A stretch of 64,000 nucleotides of DNA, from NCBI GenBank assembly GCA_002270565.1, contig NQMI01000050.1:198236-262235 (forward strand). The letters are read 5' to 3'. Under the pieces are notes generated by a model. It had not been told where the DNA came from and did no database searches. It was given only the letters and a program-made list of their open reading frames with translations. This DNA comes from Stenocarpella maydis. Its lineage: Eukaryota; Ascomycota; Sordariomycetes; Diaporthales; Diaporthaceae. Position 1 is the stretch's first letter. Each line of letters opens with the position of its first letter. Shown here in pieces: positions 31,969-43,456 of the stretch. A program made the position numbers and the translations under genes.

Positions 31969-34900
31969 ATGAATGGTGCTATGGCGCGTACGGCAGCGGT
32001 CATGGATCCTGGGCAATATGAACCGGACTCCCTAGAAGATTTCAATCGCGAACTCGAGGCAGCACAACGAGAGTCGATCATCGACGGCCGCCGATTCGTA
32101 CTAGCCAGCCGAATCAAAAAGTGGCTACGAGCTCCACATGCGACATCCGCCAGCAGCACCAACGCTAGACGCATCCTCGAAGCCTTGTACGGACATAATC
32201 ATGACAGGCATGAAGAGATTGACGTTCTTTTGGAACATATGGCGAAAGAAAACGACTACTGTTGGTTGCGGGTATTCGCCATCCTCTTACAGATGGTCTA
32301 CAATGACGAGAACATGGGCAAATACATCTATACGCTAGTATTCAAGCAACAGATCTTGGACAAATCTATAGGACGTCTCACTGAGAGTGAATTGGAGTTT
32401 GCATTCAACGAAGCAGGCTTTGATGAGGCAAGCTCCAAAACGCTTGCCAGCCAGTTCACGACTTTGCAGTGGGAGCTCTGCACACGGGAATCACTCCATA
32501 CTCTGGGGCGCTCCTTCGTCCACGGCAGCAAAATGATCATACCCGTGACCAAAAAAGTCTTGCTGAAAGAGGGAGGAACGGGGAAGCTATACATAGTCGA
32601 GGTTCCAACAGAGTGTATTCCGCAGGCTTTGGCGAGCGAGATCGAAGGGAGACAATATACCAGATACAACGACGATGGAACTAAAGGAGAGGTGAGTGAA
32701 CTGTGGCCTTCAGTCAATCGCTCCTTTTATTAACTCGAGATCATGGGAAAGGTTCGGCAATTCGCCTTGAAAGTTCTGGACCAGCGAGAACCTTACGAAG
32801 ATGAACGAAAAGCCTATCAAAACCTCCGACAGGAAGACGGGATTATTCGATGCCTTGGAAGCTGGGTGCTGAGGTTGGACAGACCCGAAAAGACCTCCAA
32901 ATTCGGGGAGGAATACTATCTCCTTCTTGAATACGGGGCGTATGATCTGAGCGAATTCTTTTCCCTCTATCCATCACCAAGTACGACGGAGGAGATTCTG
33001 CGGTTCTGGGAAGCACTTAGTCACCTCCTCACCGCACTGGAGAAGATCCACAGCTGCATAACTCCAGTTGCTAAGCAACTCTTGCTTGGGTAAGTTGGGG
33101 ACATGTCCAATATCGGCTCGAGCAGTCATGCTAACTACATGACCTTAGATGGCATTGTGACATCAAACCAGCCAATATCATATACTGCAATAACGGTGAG
33201 AGGAAAGGGTGGAAGATAGCAGATCCCGGCTTTGCCACATTTAAAGCGAAAGACCACCCAGACGTCAGTGTGCGGGAAGGGCTGCAGGTCACCCAAGTAA
33301 AGGGAGGGACAACTGCCTATGGTGAGTAGATATGCTACGTGTGCTAGAATTACTTTTGCTCACGACTTTGCAGGAGGGCCGGAATGCTCAGATGGCGACC
33401 ACTCTCCCGTTTCTCAGCGCTTTGACATATGGTCTCTAGGTTGTGTTTTCTCCGAAGCTGCGACTTGGATTGCACTCGGTCATCGAGGAATCAAGCTCTT
33501 CCAACTCGTAAGGAAGTCAGGCCAGCTGGAGGACAATCACAATGCCCCCAGCCGAGGCAACATTGAGACCGCAAGTCTAGCAAGTGACGTCGATGGCATT
33601 TCATTGATGGGTATCCAGGGCCTGGATCGATTTCACGACGGAACCAATATGTCCTTCGCAGTCAGGCACTGGCACGAACACGTCAGACAAGCACTTCGCC
33701 ACTGTGATCCTGTGACAGACAAGATCCTTGAGATCGTGGAGAGAAAAATGCTGCAATCTGACCCCAAGAATAGAGCGTCCGCCCTTGAGGTAGCTCAGAG
33801 GGTGCATTCCTGCCTCAAGGACGCACGAGTAGAAGTGGAGAAGACGGGGCTTTACACGATCCCCAGCTACTTCAAGGTTGCCATCAATCAGGAGCAGCAA
33901 CAAGAGTCACAAATTATACAAGACCGAATGGCTCAGGAAGGATCAGAAGAATGGAGATACAAGTACAGATCAAGAGCTTTCATCGAGGCAACGAAGGAAC
34001 CACTCCTAGGGGACAGCCGGCTAGAGGAACATGAACTGTCTTCCCGACCTTTCCCCAGTGTGCCCACGAATCTGCGAACGGGGAACTTAAAACGATCCAC
34101 CACATCCATCACCCGATACGGACGCTATTTCACAAGTAACTTCCACGAGCCGGCTGCCATTCGCACTCAGAAGGAGAGCTCGCAACCGTCATCTAATCTC
34201 GTGTACGCCGACTACATGCAGGCTAGGAGGCTACTGGAATTGGCAGGCTGGAAATCGGGCACACTGGAAATCCCACATAACTGTGAGTGCGACGAAGAAT
34301 CCACCAAGTCACCGCAAAACGCCCGACCGCGCACATATTCTATCTCTGTGTCGCGCTCACTGCGTTCTCCACAAGGTTCAACACAACCTCCACCATCAAA
34401 GTCAAACAGAAGGCCTGGGTCGCTTATAATGAGGAAGCTCACGGGCACATTTTCAAAGTCGAAGCCCGCAAGCTATCCAAGTTCATCAGCGCTTTCGCCA
34501 GTGGATTCCGTCCTACCATTGGCAGGACAAGACTCAACGGCATCACAGCAGACACGAGTCGGTATGAGAGATCGCGAGGGTTCCGAACCGTCGACTCATC
34601 GCTATGAGAAGTTTGATATGTATTTCAAAGGGAGAGACATCGTAAATTCCCACCCGCTCTGAAAATATCGATAGTGAATAAGCTAACCAGGTTGCATGCA
34701 GGCCTTCTTGATCGATAATGCGCCGAGTATGGATTCTCATTGGATATACGCTAAGGATCTTGTCGCTGTTCTTGTCGCGTTTCTTTATGAGCAGGACGAT
34801 GATGGCATGGACCTTTATTTCACGTCGTCCAAACAGCTGGTTGGCACCTTCCACGAGCCGAAACAGTTCGTCGAGCAGATGAACAACCACCGGCCAGACC

Positions 34901-35723
34901 AGCGAACTCAGCACAGGGCAATCGCTGCGGTAAACAACTCACATACCGATTTTCACCCTCCAGACAAGATCCCGCGGGCCGCCACTGCTTCCACAGCATC
35001 ATCCAGCGAGCCAAACGAGAACATGTCCGAAGTTCTCGATGGGATCCTGGAGAATTGGTCCAACAACTTTAGGGAGAACGGGAAGAAACTGACCCTGATC
35101 ATCCTCACGGATGGAGTGTGGCCTGGTGTCGAGAATAAGTCAACCGTGGCGCACGGGATCATCCACGCCCTCGAGAAGGCCCAATACAAGAAGATGCTAA
35201 AGAAGCAGCTCGACGAGCGGGGCCTGAGCATCCAATTTGTGAGGTTCGGCAACGACGAGGCGGCCATCGAAGCACTCGAGCAAATGGACAATAACCTAAG
35301 AGGCTCTGGCGATCAGATGTTACCGTGAGTCACTCTAACGGGTTGCCAAGAGCTGCCATCCTTTCGTCGACTGCTTCTTGCATAGTAGTGCTAATAGATA
35401 AACATCCTAGTGATATAATCGACCATGAACCGGCTTTCGGCAACATTTACAAGATGATCCTGGGCAGTCTCGACTCTAATTATGATGACACACAGACTTC
35501 AGTCGGAGATGGCGATGACGACCGTCAGGGTACCACGCTGCGCGATACAGATGACCGCGCCGACCAAAGAGCTGTCCTTGAGGAGTCAGCTTCAAGGGGC
35601 TCTATGTCGTATGGTAGTACTGTAGGGACGACAGTTGCTGGGTCTGGGGCGAGATTTGACCGGCCGAGACAGGCTCACACCATACAAGTGGGACACTTGT
35701 CGAGGCAAAGTCAGCCCCGTTGA
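31969..35723 (+). CDS. Protein kinase-von Willebrand A domain fusion protein
   Basis: Six exons (31969-32691, 32740-33089, 33149-33321, 33374-34641, 34702-35324, 35411-35723), all frame-consistent, give 1149 aa. A ~200-residue N-terminal region without known domain is followed by a kinase domain. Kinase landmarks: FALKVL with the ATP lysine (K252), catalytic loop HCDIKPANI (D362, K364, N367), DPG replacing DFG (D383), and GPE replacing APE, then FDIWSLGCVFSE. A long Ser/Pro-rich linker leads to a vWA-like domain starting FLIDNAPSM (near residue 840) with LTLIILTDGVWPG and IQFVRFGND. The catalytic Lys and Asp are kept, so activity is plausible. Kinase-vWA proteins recur in filamentous fungi and may act in signalling or allorecognition; the role here is unknown. 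Exon 5 uses the CAG at 34701 so that DI joins AFLIDN in phase. Confidence 0.88.
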
Positions 35724-38566
35724 TGGCAAGCCTCTACCCCTTTTCACTAGCGATGTCTTTCTAGGCGTGGAACAGTTGTGAATTACATTTACGATACCCC
35801 TTCTGCAATAATAAACCATTTATATCCTGTGACCGAGCCCCATGAAGCCGTGCTCCGGAACGCGCTCAGGCCTGACTTCACCGTCGATTCCTATCAAATG
35901 ATAATATTTGCAAGCCAGTGTCAACTTTACCGGGGGTATACCCTCCTCTTGTAGTGGTGTATTCATCCTATTTCTACTTCAACTGAGAATTATAAAATGC
36001 CCTGTGAAGTTAATGCTACATTAGGGTAGAAGTCGATTTATCACACCCTTCTTGCTAGCAAGGTCTGATTTTTTTTTTAATTCAAGAAAAAGACAAGAGT
36101 AAAGAAAAACCCATCTATAAACCCTGCGGAGTCTTTTGCGAATTACCTACAAAGCCTCCCATGTGTCATGAATGGGTGTATGCTTAGGTCGAACTTGAGA
36201 ATGTCCATTACAGTACCGACCCTGGAGTGTTCAAAATTCATTCACTACAGTCTAGGAGAACCTACCCTAGTACAATATGGATTGTACTCCAATGTGACTG
36301 GACAATGGGTCAAGGATATCAGTATGCAGGTTGATATAGCCAAGTCGCCACTCTTGGACCTGCTGTTTCGCAAAATTGATAGCTCGCTGTCTTGAATGAT
36401 ATTAACCTTAATTATGGGAATGCGCAGACGAGACATATCTACCATACCTTCTTCTGGCGATAAGTGTTCCACAGCTTCGACGTCACGAAAATGTCCTTGA
36501 GTTCAACAAGACCTTAGTTAATTGCTCGACGAATGCTATTTCCTGCTTCTTTTTCATTCCGGTAATCATATGGCGGTCGAAAAGTCGACATCGCGCCTTG
36601 ATTCCCTAGCTGGTTTTGTTCTGAATCCGATCATAATACCCTTTAAAACACGAGAACTGCAGGCGGTCCCTTCATACAGTCGTAAACATTCGAACGCTCA
36701 AAGACCCAGTGTTAGATAATAAATACAATGCCGGCAACCGAAATTTCAAAATACATAATAAGCCTGGCACTAAGAAAATAGTGACAGCTCAGGCCAAGTA
36801 CGTCGACCAATGCCGCGGCAGCTTCCCAGGGTGCGTTGATTTGGATACATGTTAGCCAGATTCTGGTGTGTTTTCTTTTATCACATGATGCGGACGTTAG
36901 ACACCCATTCTGCACGGTTTATTAAGCTATATCACTCACGGCTTTACCGGCAGATTCGTTTGGTCTCGAGTCTATTCCGCGGACTGATGGTCTACCACGT
37001 CCATGGATGTGTACCTGCGCTTCTGCATTCCCGTTTGGTCCTTTGAGTTAGTCAGGGGTTTCCCCAAGTCGGCCGAGGTCTGGACATCAGAAATGAAATT
37101 TGGGCAGTCTATCGGGGTACATATACACTGTGGGCTACAAGACCTATAGGCTGCTCGCCCAGCCTGGCGAGCAAGACGTTTTGAGAATATAGCATAGCAA
37201 ACATTACGTTCTACCACATACGACCATACGTACCAGAAAATTCGGGATCCCGTCCGCTCTCCCATAGACAAGCTGGTAACGGCTGGATTAGTAGTTGGGT
37301 CGGTGACGACCAGCGAATACCCGGTGTTGTATGTTTTTTTTCTTTTCTTTTTCCTCATGGGCTGGGACGTGAAGCCGTTTACTGCTGTGTGCTGTACCCT
37401 AGGGGGGCAGGCAGATGGTCAAGGGGCGGAGGTTAGATGCTCGATGATGTTTGCTTTTGCCTCTTTTGCGACGGTGATTGGATGTCGGAGTCGTGACTGA
37501 CTGATGTTTGTGACGGTGGTGGGCGGGTTGGATCCGTAATCCACTGGCCCATGACTCTCTCCGTGGTCCGTGCCGGTCATCGTACCCAAAAGCCGCTGCA
37601 TCAGCGGTATATCATCCAGCGGCACAGCATAGAAATTCCGGTGCAAGTCTAATTGATTTGGCCCCTTTATTAAAGAATAGGCTGCTCTTTTTGTTTTGCT
37701 CATATTTACTTTTCTGGTGCAGGGAGTGGGGGGTTCTGGATATAATCAAGGCAGACGAGTAGCCCCCGTTAAGTATGGACAAAATATGAGCCAATGCCCG
37801 TGAAATACACGCCAACAGGCATCCCTTGGTTTACATGGGCATCCAGCTGCTGCCGTTAGCCCATCTGTCTGCCAACCCGTCCGACAAAGATTGCTCGTAT
37901 CCATGATGAACCAGGCACATTACCCACTCGCAATTCCAATGCGCTGATGCGGGAATGCAGTCGGGTGACGTCGGAGGCTTGTCCACCTGGCGGGCAACAC
38001 TCGACCCTTTTAGCGGCTCGGGGCGGCTCGCACACGATTGGTGCGGGTAAATGGCAGGATAAATTCAACGACGACGGTCCAGCTGAAGCAGTTTTGGCGG
38101 GCGCGGCTCCTTCTGGCGAGGGTTCCAGGCGCATCCTTGACCGCCGCGGGCTGGGTTGCGTGGGTCAGGGGAGCTGCTGGCTGCCAGCGCGAGGTGGGAT
38201 GAAGCTCCCAACAGCAAGCAGCTCCTCGTCAGGTCTGCCTGCGAATGAGGGGTCACGATGTTCGAGCCTTGAGGTCCAGTCTCGCGCGTCTGTCTGTCTG
38301 ATTACCCGACCGACTATCGACCAGCCTTGATATACTGCTGACCTGCGCGCCCGTCTGGTCTCTCAAGTGGATTGATTGTTCAGTTCTTCCCTTCCTCTCC
38401 CTCGTTGTCTAAGCTCCGTCTCAACCTAGCTAAGCTTCGTCATCATTGCATCACGCAGCCAACTCATCACCCTCCCCACGTCCTCTCTTGACTACTCCTG
38501 ACTAGATTCTCGAACCCGTAGGCTGTATTCTTGAGACTCACATCCCTCGGCATCCTCGTTTCAAAA
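35724..38566. other. Long intergenic region, no gene supported
   Basis: About 2.8 kb with only short frames. The last ~700 bp should be the xylitol dehydrogenase promoter. A GGCTAA core (minus strand, 37857-37862) matches the XlnR/XLR-1 xylanolytic regulator consensus, a short and therefore weak match. A T-run occurs at 36069-36078. Confidence 0.5.
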
Positions 38567-39711
38567 ATGGAGGGAAAATCCGTAAGTAGCCTCCCCAGCG
38601 CCTCCCTGTTTCTCAGCCCACGGCCGGCCCAGCTGACCCCCGACCTCAGAACAAATCATTCGTGCTCAACAAGGTCAAGGACGTCTCCTTCGAGGACCGC
38701 CCAGTACCCAAGCTCACCTCCCCGAACGACGTCCTCGTCGCCATCGCGTACACCGGCATCTGCGGCTCAGACGTCCACTACTGGCAGCATGGCGGCATCG
38801 GCAAGTTCACCGTGAACGAGCCCATGGTGCTGGGCCACGAGTCCGCCGGCGTCGTCGCACAGGTCGGCGACGCAGTCACAACCCTCAAGGTCGGCGACCG
38901 CGTCGCCGTCGAGCCGGGCTACCCCTGCCGCCGCTGCCCCAGCTGCCTGGCCGGCAAGTACAACCTCTGCCCGGAGATGCGCTTCGCCGCCACTCCCCCC
39001 ATCAACGGCACCCTGACCGGCTTCTGGGCCGCCCCCGAGGACTTCTGCTACAAGCTGCCCGACAACATGTCCCTGCAGGAGGGCGCCCTCATCGAGCCCC
39101 TCGCCGTCGGCGTGCACATCTCCCGCCTGGCCCAGCTGTACCCGGGCCAGTCCGTGGTCGTCATGGGCGCCGGCCCCGTCGGGCTTCTCTGCGCCGCCGT
39201 CGCAAGGGCCTTTGGCGCATCCACGGTCGTGAGCGTCGACATCGTCCAGTCCAAGCTTGATTTCGCAAGGGACTTCGCCGCCACCCACACCTACCTTTCG
39301 CAGCGCGTCTCCGCCGAGGAGAATGCCAACAACATCAAGCGGGAGGCCGGCCTGCCAGACGGCGCGGACGTCGTCATCGACGCCACCGGCGCGGAGCCCA
39401 GCATCCAGGCCTCGATCCACGTCCTCAAGAACGGCGGCCACTACGTGCAGGGCGGCATGGGCAAGGCTGATATCAACTTCCCCATCATGGCGTTTGCCGT
39501 CAAGGAGGCCACTGCTCACGGGTGCTTCCGCTACGGCAGCGGTGACTACAGGCTGGCTGTGGAGCTGGTCGCAAGCGGCAAGATCGACGCAAAGAAGTTG
39601 ATCTCACAAACAGTGCCGTTCGAGAAGGCACTAGAGGCGTTCGAGAAGGCCAAGGAAGGGCAGGCGATCAAGATGTTGATTGCTGGACCAAATGAGAAGA
39701 TCGAGGGCTAA
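38567..39711 (+). CDS. xdh: Xylitol dehydrogenase (D-xylulose reductase)
   Basis: Zinc-dependent medium-chain dehydrogenase that oxidises xylitol to D-xylulose with NAD+ in pentose catabolism; cytosolic. Exon 1 (38567-38581, five codons MEGKS) and exon 2 (38650-39711) are joined by a 68 nt intron, giving 358 aa, the usual family length. Visible motifs: catalytic zinc site in [11 protein letters not shown] and GHESAG; structural zinc cysteines in [27 protein letters not shown]-binding GAGPVG with an acidic residue (SVDIVQSK) indicating NAD+ preference; and YVQGGMG. The sequence is closer to xylitol than to L-arabinitol dehydrogenases ([17 protein letters not shown]), but sorbitol dehydrogenase activity is possible. 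It stands alone, without other pentose genes nearby. Confidence 0.92.
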
Positions 39712-40210
39712 GTAGCGCAGGGGAGACTACATAGTCTTGAAGATCTGTTGGGTGCGGTGTCCAGGAAAAGTTAGGCATAGTGAGCATAGGTTGTTGAGGG
39801 AGCAGTTGTTACTCGGTTGGTAATCGATGACGAGCGAGGTATGAAATTCCACAATGATTCCCATCATGATAAAGCTTATATGGTGAGCGCTGCTTCTCAT
39901 ATTTGTTTTCTATCCTGTCTCTGGCAACAGATGACTCCACGGCCTAAAAATATTGGTTCAGACCATAAAGACACCGGCCAGCCAGTAGTGTCTGATCAAA
40001 CACAAGGATCTATCACAACTTTAGAACCTGCTCCGTTTCTACTTACCTGGTTACTATACTTGGTATGTAGCTATGGAGGTGGTTCTGTAAGCTCCTAGAC
40101 CTTGCTCTGGTACAGTGCTGCCCTTGGACAATGACCTGAAACTTTGGGCATGGTGAATGAAATATTAAAAATTGGTGCAAAAGTATGGACGGCAATATAG
40201 CAAAACTGAA
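39712..40210. other. Intergenic, nothing recognised
   Basis: 3' side of the xylitol dehydrogenase gene up to the tRNA. No gene seen. Confidence 0.5.
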
Positions 40211-40335
40211 TGTCCATGACAGGGATCGAACCTGTGATCTTCTGCGTTTCAACAAAGATTCACTGCTTGCGACTACGACAGCCAAACAATCAAACAGATG
40301 TAAAGCAGACGCGGTAACCACTGCGCCACACGGAC
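40211..40335 (-). tRNA. tRNA-Val(UAC) with 52 nt intron
   Basis: On the minus strand, exon halves 40335-40299 and 40246-40211 total 73 nt. Acceptor GTCCGTG pairs with CATGGAC (one G-T) with A discriminator. The anticodon stem TCTGC/GCAGA is closed by loop TTTACAC, with anticodon TAC at positions 34-36 and the intron after A37, the standard site. T arm ACAGG-TTCGATC-CCTGT is intact. The tRNA lies at the edge of the transposon-rich, AT-rich block. Confidence 0.85.
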
Positions 40336-40571
40336 AACGGATGGTTGACACAGTCCGAGGCTTAAAAAGGTTAATAGCTTACACCCAAATCTAAAAATAT
40401 CTATTTAGGTTTCACCAGATTTGTAACAAAACAATCTAGAGTGCCCCCCCGGGCAGCTGAACACCCCCCACTATTGAACACGTTATCAATACCAACCCCT
40501 CCCCATCGTCGCCAACTTTAACTAGCCACAACTTTACGAAATAATTTTTCCTCTGCACCGGATTAATTGCA

Positions 40572-41700
40572 ATGGATTTATAATCGTCTTATGAATCTAG
40601 TATTCAACTTGCCCTAAAGAGTTTCTATAATAGGGATATAACTTTGCACGAAGCAGTAAAGCAATATAGAGTCCTGCTATCTATACTATCCACTCGAAAA
40701 AACGGCCATTCTTTATGAACTCATGCAAGTAAAGCCCAATTAAAGCTATCACCAGCTATAGAGTAGTTAATTGTTAACTAGATTCTAGCAAAAGAACGCT
40801 AGAAATGCCCTCCCTTAAAGGCTATAATCTACCACTTTGCAAAGGCCCTGCTAGATATCCTTGGCTATAACAAGAGGCTAGGTAAGAACTAGATTGATTG
40901 CTTTCTCGCTTGTCATCCTTAAGTATAAATAAAGCCCGGCGTTCCTCTTAATACTAGCTGAATTAAATATACTATAAAAGAGGAGCTAGAAGGGTTTTAT
41001 AGCCAGCTAAGGGCTATTATAAGGGAGAAATTCATTATGCCAGACTATATCATTAATATTTATGAGATTGACTTCTAGGGCTGCTAAATTTAAAAGTAAA
41101 TTATCATTAGGCAAATAGATATACTAATAGTAAATATTATGAAAGCAAAAGGAGATAACTAGGCAAGTATTATTAAGGCTATTACTGCTAATAGCTGGCG
41201 CCTCACTTTGCTATATATTTTGGCCTATAAATACATTTAGAAACAATATATTTTAGAACCCCTATCTCCCTTTAAGTTGGATTGTAGTGAGAATAAGTAG
41301 TTTATAGCTAATTTCTTTTACCATTAGTTTATAAATATCTTTCTTTTTAAAATGAAGCCCTTAAGAAGGTATAATTAGCAGCTATTGTTACTTAATGGCT
41401 TAATAACCTATCTCTCTGAATCCCTAATGGCCCAGGCTTAGGTAAATAGGATATATATGCTTTATTTGCTAGCCTATACCTCCTATATCACCCAGCCCTG
41501 TAATAAGGGCCCATTCTTGCTGTTAAACTGCTTCTATAGGTAAAAGTTAATGTAAATCAGCTTTCTCCCAGGTAGTACTACTATTAACAAATGGTTGATA
41601 ATTAGCTGTTATTAACGGGCTTCCAAGAAGGTAATAATCTTAAATAATATTTAAGCGGGCTTTTCCTATACTAGAATAGTACCTTTTAACCTGGGGAAGG
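40572..41700 (+). pseudogene. Pogo/Tc5-type (CENP-B-like HTH, DDE) transposase relic
   Basis: A single plus-strand frame from ATG 40572 shows the N-terminal layout of fungal pogo-like transposases: SIQLALKSFYNRDITLHEA, then VLLSILSTRKNGHS, IVN(stop)ILAKER, and FAKALLDILGYNKRLGKN(stop)ID, then weaker DDE-region segments. It is interrupted by many TAG, TAA and TGA codons, several where the family has Trp (TGG to TAG), as expected from RIP. Similarity fades by ~41700. Terminal repeats of this element were not identified. Confidence 0.6.
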
Positions 41701-41882
41701 TTCTAGAGGGACCGCTGGGTTAAGAGGAGGTTTAGGGCGCTATTTTAAGTGTTCTGGAGGCTGAAAATACTACAATACTAAGCAATTAAAGTCATAATAT
41801 ACTTCCCACACTAACGAAGGCCTTAGAGGCTGCTTTATTGTATAGGGCCCTGCTCTGGAATAGCAATAATCCCTTGCAATGT

Positions 41883-42153
41883 TGTTAAACGGAACCGCTC
41901 AGCAGGGCGTTAGACTTCATGCAAGGAGTTACCCTAGACTTGCGAGTTAGGCGATTTTCGCTAAGTACGCCCAGTGCGTGCGCGATACAAGATGAGTTTG
42001 GTGGCCGTGAGTCGATTATTTTAGTCTGCATTTGCACCTTAATTTAGACCTCTGCATTACCCTTATTTCTTATCCAAAAAGTATATACCTTAGTTTATTA
42101 GATAGCTTGATTTCTGAAGTTTATATATACTTAATTTGGGCATTGCTAGGGCT
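41883..42153 (+). repeat. Left arm of inverted repeat (LTR start)
   Basis: Matches the reverse complement of 43135-43456 through blocks such as GGCGATTTTCGCTAAGTACG, GATGAGTTTGGTGGCCGTGA and TTAATTTGGGCATTGCTAGG. Differences are mostly C/T or G/A, with this arm the more AT-rich. Confidence 0.85.
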
Positions 42154-42599
42154 ATAGTTAGCTGGTTACTTGGAACTAAAGATGGTATATTGGAAGGGCG
42201 AATTTTCTGGGTTTTGCAAACTTGCACCAGAGCCCACCACAGCATGCCCGCGGGTGAGATAATGTTGGAGGGTATATAGGGAGGGCTTATAGAAGCCCAA
42301 CTTAATTCAATACAAAGTTGTTCAAACCATTATCAATCATCCCAATTCGCGTTAGAGCACCATACTGCAACCCTATCGGAAAACACACACGCTAAACTGA
42401 ATGCTATTCTATAGCACAAATTCATCAGAGGTTATGAGCCCGGCTCTAGCAGTCAGCGCTCTGAAACAACATTGAATTTAGGCCTTAAAAAGCCTACCTA
42501 TCTGTACGCTACAGCGCTATTTGCACTGATTAGCGGACCAGCCAAAACATCGCTGGTTTGGGCCTGCAACGCTCAGAAACAACTGCAAAAAGAGCAAAA

Positions 42600-42665
42600 G
42601 TTGCTCGCTGGGTGATTTGAACCCACGACCCTCAGCGCACATTGTGCCACGGACACCATTTCTCA
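42600..42665 (-). other. tRNA-like fragment in the element leader
   Basis: Minus-strand sequence has a B-box-like GGTCGTGGGTTCAAATC followed by a 3'-end-like AGCGAGCA. No matching 5' acceptor half or clean T stem was found, so it is a degraded tRNA or tRNA-derived piece. Confidence 0.3.
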
Positions 42666-42876
42666 CAATTGCAACTCCAACGCTAGCATTTTGTACGAGG
42701 GAAAGTTTCACTTGAGAGACTACAGGTCAGAGGGTCACGCCTAGGATTTCTACGGAATAGGCACTGAGGAAATATACGACTATACTATTGGGTTGCTACG
42801 AATCACACTTTCTAGCAATATTCTGCCCCTTATATACCTATTCTCTAGGTGTATTTAGTCTTCCTCAACAGCCAAT

Positions 42877-43133
42877 ATGGCTTCTAGTGCCCCTGCAGAG
42901 GGGACTACCCCTAATTCCCGGGGGAATAGGGCTCTAGCAGAGCGCCTAGATCTGCAAAATCAGCAGATTTTAGACCTAAACACCCGTTTAGAGTCTGTAC
43001 AAGAGCTATTAGCTCAGCAAGTAGCCACTAGCAATACCCTTCAAGGTACGCTAGGGGAATTAGCTACTGCTATTCAGGGCCTATCGGCCCTAGTAGCCCA
43101 GCAGGCGCCCCAGCCTGCGCCTCCGGCGCCTCC
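42877..43133 (+). CDS. Gag-like N-terminal fragment, truncated at N
   Basis: Starts MASSAPAEGTTPNSRG and forms a coiled coil (ALAERLDLQNQQILDLNTR, then LQGTLGELATAIQGL) with a Pro/Ala end. This resembles the N-terminus of Gag proteins of fungal Gypsy-type elements. The frame is interrupted by the N at 43134, beyond which the sequence is inverted LTR, so only a fragment is present. Confidence 0.45.
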
Positions 43134-43134
43134 N

Positions 43135-43456
43135 AGCCCTAGCAATGCCCAAATTAAGTACATACAAACTTCAGAAATCAGGCTATCCAATGCACTAAGT
43201 CATATACTTTTTGGGTAAGAAATAAGGGTAATGCAGAGGTCTGAATTAAGGTGCAAATGCAGGCCAAAATAATCAACTCACGGCCACCAAACTCATCTTG
43301 CGTCACGCACGCACTGGGCGTACTTAGCGAAAATCGCCTGACTCACAAGTCTAGGGTAACTCCTTGCTAGAAAGTCTAGGGTAACTCCTTACAACGAAGT
43401 CTAGGGTAACTCCTTGCACGGAGTACCAACGCCCTGCTGAGCGGTTCCGTTTAACA
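43135..43456 (-). repeat. Right arm of inverted repeat (LTR start)
   Basis: Reverse complement of the left arm with two extra copies of a ~24 bp unit. Begins at the base immediately after the N. Confidence 0.85.
43346..43420. repeat. Three tandem copies of a ~24 bp unit
   Basis: AAGTCTAGGGTAACTCCTT occurs three times in succession in the right arm; the left arm has a single copy. Confidence 0.85.

Larger units (their letters stand above)
41883..43456. mobile_element. LTR-retroelement remnants arranged as an inverted repeat
   Basis: Left unit (plus) starts TGTTAAACGGAACCGCTC. It is followed by a GGTATATAGGG promoter-like site, leader sequence with a GAGCCCGGCTC stretch, and a gag-like ORF. 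The right unit is the same LTR start in reverse, ending at 43456. The two arms meet at the N at 43134. It could be two inverted LTR copies, a palindromic rearrangement, or an assembly join. Confidence 0.6.

Noticed and set aside
38767..39519. Minus-strand 250-codon frame
   Set aside because: Antisense shadow of the xylitol dehydrogenase gene with biased composition.
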